Assembly: GCF_030272615.1 (NCBI RefSeq)
Contig: NC_081414.1
Span: 768,006,153 to 768,070,152 of the forward strand
Direction: 5' to 3'
Source: Cryptomeria japonica
Taxonomy: Eukaryota; Streptophyta; Pinopsida; Cupressales; Cupressaceae
DNA length: 64,000 nt
Below, in pieces: positions 57,722-64,000 of this stretch. A program made the translations under genes and the position numbers. A model generated the notes under the pieces. The model was not told the origin of the DNA, searched no databases, and saw nothing but the letters and a program-made list of their open reading frames with translations. Within the stretch, counting starts at the first letter, position 1, and the number at the start of each line of letters is the position of its first letter.

Positions 57722-60700
57722 ATGTCATCCAAATGGAAGGGGATAATGGACACGAACATGCATTTCCTAAACCTGAACCAGATGCGACAACGGATGTTCG
57801 GAGTTGGAAGCCAGATTCCTTCCCCAGCATATGTAAACATTATGAAGAGTGGTATTTTTCAAGCCGTTGGATTTCCACAGTCCATACAGTGCAGTGAGAT
57901 TATCCTGGAGTGTGCACGATGTTATGATCCTCGCTCCCGAATGGTCAAGACTCCTAAGGGCGTTGTCATTGCCTACCTTGCTGAGGATGCAATTGCGGAA
58001 GTGTTTGAAATTCCATGTGGAGCAGACATGAAGGATGCAACTAAAGATGAACATGAAGATCAATATAAGAAGAAGATGGATGCGTGTAAGACCATGGTGA
58101 ATAAGGAGTGGATGATCAAGCCTAGGCCTCATCATTCCAAGGCTCCCAAGACACTCATGTGCACAGATTCAAAGAGGAATATAATGATGTAGTATTCTTG
58201 CTTAACCGAGTGATGGGGATGCCTTAGGGTGCAATATACAATGGATGGATGTTCTATTTTATCCAAGATTGTCTAAAAGGAACGTTGATAAATTGGTCTA
58301 GAATCATAAGTGACAATTTGGACTTTCAGCTGAGGAATGTAGAGCAGTCCAAGTCATTCGCCATGACTTCCTACTTGGTATACCTGCTTGCACGGTTTGT
58401 TACATGCAAAGGATTGATATGCAGAGGTAAAGTCTGAAATGGACAAGGACAATTCAGGAGTTATGAGTGCTATCCCTAGCTGAACAAGTATAGAATTGAA
58501 GATTATAAGAGAGTGAATGATGTATTCACAATGTACATCACGCGGATGCTGCAAGGCGGAATCCACAGAAGGTTGTCCAAGGAGGCAACAGAGCTGATAG
58601 AAAAATATGGATCGTGGTATATACAATTTCCCACTTTCACGTACCTTAGGATTCATGGGTTTCAATCCGAACCCTACAGGCTTCCTAGGTATCCTTCCGA
58701 CAGAATGATCTTGTTAGAAGTGGTGAGACAGCTTCTAGAGTTTGATTCCATTTAGAAAGAGAAGCATAGGACAAGCATGACATTCCCTATTTCAGTTGGG
58801 AAGACGTTGGAGGTTTGCCAATCTGCCTTAGCCGCCAGCACTGCGAGTGAGGAGCTTGTATTCTATCGATTTGCAACCTTCAAGAAAAGATAAAGATTTG
58901 ATCCAGATAAGAAAGTTGGAAGGATCAGGGGAGAGAAGTTCATCCACAAGGCAGACATAGAAGATTATTGGGCCAGCCTAATGGACGAGCAAGCAGTGAA
59001 GAGATGAATGTGATCCAGGATGTTAGTGGTTTCATGAGGAAGTGTGGACTTTTCCTCATTCCTGATCAGGTGTTAGATGACAGAGATCATACACATCCAC
59101 AGTATGAAAATGAAATGAAGAAGGCGATCTTATTGCCTAATTGGTCAGAGTCAAAGGAGATAGATTTGAAGATATTGATGAGAGAGGTCTTGAGTTTCTC
59201 CCATGCATGGGTGGATATTCAGATGAATAAGTTAGTTGATATGGGTGTTTCCTTCACTTATGAAAAGATGAAGCTGGAAGAATTTGCTCTGAGGATGATC
59301 AGAGAACTATCAGTGATGTCAGGATTCAAGTGGATGAGGAGAGTCAAGCTCCCAAGAGAAGGAAAAACACACTAGGAGGAGTCAAGGCCAGAGGGAAGAA
59401 GATTGAGGAGGTCAAGAAGAAGAAACAAAAGACTATCATTCCTTCACCCCCTCTCAATGTCTCATCAATTAAGGAAGTTGAAATGACAGAGCAGAACAAG
59501 GAGACCCAGCAATGTTCCAACACAGTGATACTGCCAGAGAATATTCAGGATTTACATGCCACGGCGACATCTGCTCCACCGAATGAGAATGATGATCAAT
59601 CGGGATCCCCTACTATCCTTTTGGAAGTTAGTTTGGGAAATGAGGTATATGATTTGACCAAGAGCAATCCTGATGACGATGATGATGTTATCTCGGAATT
59701 GAGAGGGTTTGATTGAGACATGTGTCTCGATGATGGTATGGAGATATCCGCTATTCCTGATTGGCTGATAAAGAGTATGGAAAAGAGTAAGAAGATGATA
59801 GAGGTACAGCCTATTGATAGCATTGATGACTACTTAGCTAGGAGCAATAAGGAGAAAAAACCTAAGAGAGCTGAGATTTTGTCGCACATAGCTAGAGATG
59901 AGATAGGAATGCGGATTGCGCAAGTGGATGTTCTTATTGGAGGTGTGACGGCGGACATTGCTACTCCTATAGATTTCCAGATTACTTCAGTTGCCCTTGG
60001 TCATACTACAAGAGAGCAAGAATTTCAAGAGGTTGGTGATAACCTTAGGGCGATTTGTGCAAGATTAGATAGAGAGATTGAAGAGAAGGAGAAGTATAGA
60101 GAAGATAATATTAGACTTAGAGAGTACATTGCGGGGATAAGGCGTGAGAATCCCACCCTTATTTACCCTATTGCAGTTGATCATGGATTACATTCACACT
60201 ATGAGGCAGCGAGAGATACACTCTTGGAGGTGGTGAAATGGATTGAAAGTGCAAGAAAACAGGCCGATGATTTCCTTACTCAATTTGTCCAGGCATATGA
60301 TAGGACAACAGGGCTCATGTTTAGAATCCAGTATTTGGAGGGAGTTTGGGAAGAATTCCGCCCTATCTAGGAGAGGACTATTCCATGCCTTAGAGCTTTG
60401 AAGAAGATTCCCAAGAACACATTGACTAGGGAGAACGTTGTGCATAGTGGAGACAGATACGATTTCCATGGTTGGTATTGTTCATTAGCCACGAAGAAAT
60501 CGACTTATGAGAACGCTCAGCTGAGTTGTACAGAGATGGAAGGATCAATTCAGGATATTCAGTTGAAGATACTTGCCTCTATTGAGGAATTATTGGGTGT
60601 TGATGTTAGTGATGCTAGTCGTTTACACTTAGCCGAATTAAGAGACAAGATGAAACTTATGTATTTCTGTCAGTTGGACTCTTTGAAGAAGAGTCAGATG

Positions 60701-60934
60701 GATGATTTGGTCTCTTTGTTGATTCATGTTCATAGTTCATAGAAGCTCATGCCAGATTGGGAGAATACTTTGGACGCTTGCTCAAACACATTGGACATGA
60801 TTGATTTGCAGCAAGATACCTTACCTAGCATTTTCATGGAGTTAGATTCTGTATTGGCTAGATTCTTGGAGTATGCTAGGAGAGAGAGAGATGTAGGGAG
60901 GAATCTTCTAGAAGATTCCCTATTTGATGACTAG
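57722..60934 (+). pseudogene. LTR-encoded protein, LTR D (decayed, divergent family)
   Basis: It starts MSSKWKGIMDTNMHFLN, shorter at the N-terminus than B. It aligns collinearly with the B protein through several blocks: FQAVGFPQSIQCSEIILECA, MFYFIQDCLKGTLINWSRII, MYITRMLQGGIHRRLSKEAT, FPTFTYLRIHGF, YRLPRYPSDRMILLEVVRQL, IPDWLIKSMEKSKKMIEV, and the C-terminal FLEYARRERDVGRNLLEDS. At least five stops or frameshifts break it (near 58190, 58437, 58753, 58950 and 59716, and later ones near 60368 and 60740). Despite deep divergence the order and approximate total length are kept, which argues for long-term conservation of this protein within LTRs. Confidence 0.85.
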
Positions 60935-60979
60935 GTATCTTTCTATTGGGCCATATGTTGGTGGCTCCAGTTTTGATGT

Positions 60980-61080
60980 AAACCCTAATTAGGGCAATTC
61001 TAGGGTTTTGTTGGCATGATCTTGGCCCTTGATTTAGTTTTAATCTTGGCCATCCATTTTGTATAAGACTCTATATATAC
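60980..61080 (+). promoter_or_regulatory. Second LTR promoter (LTR D)
   Basis: AAACCCTAATTAGGG (60980-60994) follows the ORF end, and CTCTATATATACC (about 61069-61081) lies about 75 bp later. The layout is the same as in A, B and C, with the right arm of the palindrome partly decayed. Confidence 0.55.
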
Positions 61081-61320
61081 CTCATTGTCTCTCATTTGTA
61101 AGAGAGAGTTTTTGCAGAATTGTTGGTATATACTGCAGCTATTTGAATTTAAATCATTGTTCAATTTGTTGGGTGATTTTGCTCTTCAAATGTTGTCTTT
61201 GCATTCATGGTTCTCAATTCCTCCAAGTTAGATTAGAATTTTAGATTAGAATTTGTTTTAATGTTTGTTAGATTGAGTGGAAGATTTGTTGAATATATTT
61301 GTGTGGAATCCTTAACCCAT

Positions 61321-61368
61321 ACCACTAGCCTCTTGTCGTTGGTAAGTGTGCCTTGTGTGGTCAACTGG
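61321..61368 (+). other. Conserved U5 block (LTR D)
   Basis: ACCACTAGCCTCTTG ... GCCTTGTGTGGTCAACTGG, the same block as in A, B and C. Confidence 0.6.
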
Positions 61369-61904
61369 AAATTTGAGTAAGCTTAACTTCAATTATTATG
61401 CATCCCTTGACAAGCGTCAACTTGGATGGTGTCAACGTTTGATGGTAATAGTTTGAAAATCCATAAGTATACTTTAGATGATTGCACTAAGCTTGTGTCA
61501 ATACCTGTTTGTAAGACCTTGCCTAGTTTGATTCCACTAAATTTGTTCATCAATTCCTACATTCCTAGGCTTAGAATAGATTTCCTGAGCCTTATTCCTT
61601 TTGCCCATTTTTTAGTAAGAATTAAGTTCGGAGCTACATTGCTAAATCCTAAGTTGTCAGCACACCTATTCCGCATATTTTATGATCAAAGAAGACAATC
61701 CGAACATTTATGTAAGCCCCCAAGTGAACACAGCAATTCACATCGACCATTGAGTTACCCACTCATCAAGACCTGACATGTAGAAACCTTGGAATCATTT
61801 TAGTTGATCTTACCCTTAGCATCTGAAGTGATTTTGTTCAAGAGAGGGTAAATTACTTTGGTATTTTATTCTGAAATGTTATGTGCATAAAACACACATC
61901 AACA

Positions 61905-63122
61905 GTTTCTAGGAGTATGGAGTCCATTGTTTTTACTGTTCTCTGTTCTATTATGTTAATTTCCTTTGCATTACAAGGATTTGATTACTAATCTTGCCGG
62001 ATCTGAGAAATAATCTGCATCACGCAGAGAGGGAGGATGCTTACACATTAAGACTCCAAAAAGACCAGCTGATGGAATCACCCTTTAAGTAAGCAAGAGA
62101 CTGCTCCAGGCTCCCGATTATATCAAGAGCTTATAGCATATCTTCTGGGCTGGTACAGTTTGTGTGAAAACTCACTGTTCTGTAAACTAGGTGGACAAGT
62201 TGTATTCCTATGTAAGACCTTGCCCTACTTGTGGAACTAAACATTGTTTACATTCAACTTGACAAAGAACCCCTGTTCCTTGGCAGTTACACTAATCACT
62301 CAATTACAATGCATTCCATAATATAATATGGAGTTATTAGAGTTCAAAATTTGTTAGGCTGTGGCCTGTCAGTAAGGTTGGGCGCTTGCTCCCACGATGC
62401 TAGATGTTCAAAACCCACCACACTTTCCCCTTCTGATAACTCAGAGTTATAAGGCAATTTACATATTCTGTGTTGGACTGATGGTGAAGCCGTGTGTACT
62501 CTACAGTGGTGGTCACATTCTTTAATCTCAAGAGAATGAAAAATTGTAAATAAATATTGAATAATTCATAAGGTAAATGGAAAATTAACCACCACCTGTT
62601 ATTCCTGTAAAATGGAATTTCAAGCACCAAGTTGCTATCTCCCTTGGCGGTACCCTTGAAAGCCACCTTTAATCTTTTTAATAAAATGTTGGCAATCTAA
62701 AACATAAATATGCTCTCATTGAAAAAAGAATTGGGGTTCTAAAAGTAGCTTTACACTCCAATTTACCAAGTTTTGTCTTTGGCAGAAACTATGGTGGAAT
62801 GCAGCTCAAAAAACCTACTATAGTTTATGGATTACATCATCCTGGCATTAGTGACCAGGCTATTAAATCTATCTTCATAAGTATATGCATGTATAAGGCA
62901 AAGAAACGCTAACAGATTGCAGTGAGAAGCCTTTAATTGACAAACAAAACAAAGATTTTCCAATAAAAAGACATTAATACAAATCAGAGCATCAAAATGC
63001 AGAGTACAAACAGAGCTTCTTTTCTAACACTTTTTAACTTGCGGGTGTTCGATGTTTTACAGGCAACATTGAAATCCAAAGTAAGAAACGAATGTGAGAC
63101 AAAATTTGGAAGAAGTGTGTAC
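61905..63122. other. Non-coding sequence with a possible tRNA-derived SINE
   Basis: No gene is supported. At about 62354-62450, GTGGCCTGTCAGTAAGG and, about 45 nt later, GATGTTCAAAACCC resemble the A and B boxes of a tRNA-derived SINE. I could not find ends or a target duplication, so this is tentative. Confidence 0.3.
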
Positions 63123-63186
63123 CTCTAAGAGTGACTTGTGAGATCACACAGGTGCTTCTGAGAGTTGAACCCATGACCTTTGCCAT
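63123..63186 (-). CDS. Possible exon 1 of the DUF1997-type gene (transit peptide)
   Basis: On the minus strand an ATG at 63186 opens a 64-nt exon, MAKVMGSTLRSTCVISQVTLR plus one base. A donor (CTTAGAG|GTACAC) follows at 63123/63122. The single left-over base joins the two leading bases of exon 2 at 14139 to make a glycine codon, so the phase is right. The Ser/Thr/Arg-rich, acid-free start looks like a plastid transit peptide. Against it: transit peptides are not conserved enough to confirm, and GGGTTCAACTC inside the exon resembles a pol III B box, so it could be repeat-derived. If true, the intron is about 49 kb and the protein has 254 residues. Confidence 0.38.
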
Positions 63187-64000
63187 GCTGGATTTTTTCT
63201 ACTGCTTTCACCCGGCAAAAGCCTTGGCGGGGTATTTATGATGTTCTGACGTCTGTGTGGCTGCAAGACTGAACGTAAAGACCTGCAAAAAGATATATGC
63301 ATTTTTTTTATTCACTGCCAATTTTAAAGATCCACTCTTCTAAAAACACGTAGACCAATACTGTGCCACGATTGCATATGTTATCCCTTTCAGTTCAATC
63401 GAATGTCATCTCTGATGAAAAGATAGATTTCCTCCTAGATTCTGCTTAGTGCTTCTAAAGTTTTGGCACGGTAACTTAATTAAAGGAAAACTATTATAAA
63501 ATATAATTAAAGTTTTCGGAAGATTGTACAATATGGAGTGGGTTATTTTAAATATATTATCAAAAACTTTATATATATCATGAAATAAAGTATGATTTAA
63601 TGTTTGTAAAACTAATTTTGAATAGAAAATTGTTAAAAAAAATTGTTTGATATATATGATCCATCCTCAAATTCAAGCTTTAGAGAAGAAGTTGAAAAAT
63701 TATAATATTTAGAATATTTGATATGAGGAAGAAAACAATAAAGGAGCATTTTTTTTTAGTTCTTGGAAAAGAGAAAAATGTACTTTTGATACATTTTTTA
63801 TCATAATTTTATATTTATTTTAATTTTGAGTTAAATCAGTATTTGATTAGGGTTATCAATCAATCAATAAATTGTCTATTCATCTTTCTAATCTAGTGTT
63901 CATTAATTTGTATATTCCTTCTTGCATCCATTTGTACCTCTTGAACACAATCACTATTATAATATTGTATCTTGGACAAGATTGTTGTCATAGTAGTATC
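63187..64000. other. Upstream or intergenic sequence, no gene seen
   Basis: AT-rich from about 63470 onward. A minus-strand stretch near 63220-63283 after TTTTTGCAG is open for 24 codons and then stops; I do not count it as an exon. A hairpin with arms CCCGGCAAAAG/CTTGGCGGGG-like sequence lies near 63212-63233. Confidence 0.35.

Larger units (their letters stand above)
55714..61904 (+). mobile_element. LTR D: distant relative, about 6.2 kb
   Basis: The right end ATAAAACACACATCAACA at 61904 matches the LTR ends of A-C. The left end is inferred as TGTGAATCC at 55714, where homology to the pol of C stops. Inside are a short-period repeat array, the LTR ORF in decayed form, a telo-box (AAACCCTAATTAGGG), a TATA box and the U5 block. 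It is not a clean solo LTR: flanks ACCAC (left) and GTTTC (right) differ, no primer-binding site follows, and the gag of C does not resume on the right. A deletion or recombination joined it to C. Confidence 0.72.

Noticed and set aside
55714-61904. LTR D as a clean solo LTR
   Set aside because: The flanking 5-mers differ, and the interrupted element C does not continue on the right side.
63220-63283. Minus-strand exon after TTTTTGCAG (24 open codons)
   Set aside because: It ends in TGA before the candidate exon 1, shows no recognisable domain, and no partner exon is visible.

Overview
This window is nuclear DNA of a land plant. The evidence is a spliced host gene with plant-type GT-AG introns and stacked LTR retrotransposons of plant Ty3/gypsy lineages. 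Very large LTRs, multi-layer nesting and a possibly ~49-kb intron suggest a gymnosperm, probably a conifer; that is inference, not proof. Nothing prokaryotic is present.

Layout. (1) 1-3271 and 10042-~10530: the 3' end of a chromovirus (integrase C-terminus, chromodomain, polypurine tract, start of its 3' LTR). It is split by a 6,765-bp solo LTR, copy A (3272-10036, TSD CTTTG). (2) 12601-14139, minus strand: five exons of a host gene of the DUF1997 type. A possible first exon with matching phase lies at 63123-63186. If it is correct, everything between is one intron. (3) 18208-21788 and 44793-55713, minus strand: an old, decayed giant element, C (8.7-kb 3' LTR plus pol). (4) 21789-44787, plus strand: a young, nearly complete 22,999-bp element, B, inserted inside the LTR of C (TSD CCTCC). 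It has two almost identical 7.4-kb LTRs, a primer-binding site, and one long gag-protease-RNaseH-RT-RNaseH-integrase frame. (5) 55714-61904, plus strand: a third, more distant LTR, D, fused to the broken 5' side of C.

The most interesting system is the LTR of this group. In A, both LTRs of B, C and D, the U3 region contains a ~1,070-codon ORF for a protein I do not recognise, which is not gag, pol or a known env. In A, B and C it has its own TATA box and a likely 5'-UTR intron. A second promoter follows it (a telo-box palindrome, then TATA), which would start the genomic RNA at R. Upstream of the ORF is an array of ~35-nt hairpins at nucleosome-like spacing (~165-180 bp). Between A/B and C the hairpin stem shows a compensatory base-pair swap, so the structure itself looks selected. 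An autonomous element of this kind would make gag-pol RNA from the second promoter and the LTR protein either from the first promoter or by splicing into the 3' LTR copy, a position comparable to retroviral nef or sag.

The pol gene of B is also unusual: an archaeal-type RNase H lies upstream of RT, and the original RNase H after RT has lost catalytic acidic residues. The 5' LTR of B keeps an uninterrupted LTR ORF. The other copies are broken, and all six in-frame stop codons that can be aligned in A, the 3' LTR of B and C are CAG to TAG, as expected from deamination of methylated cytosine.
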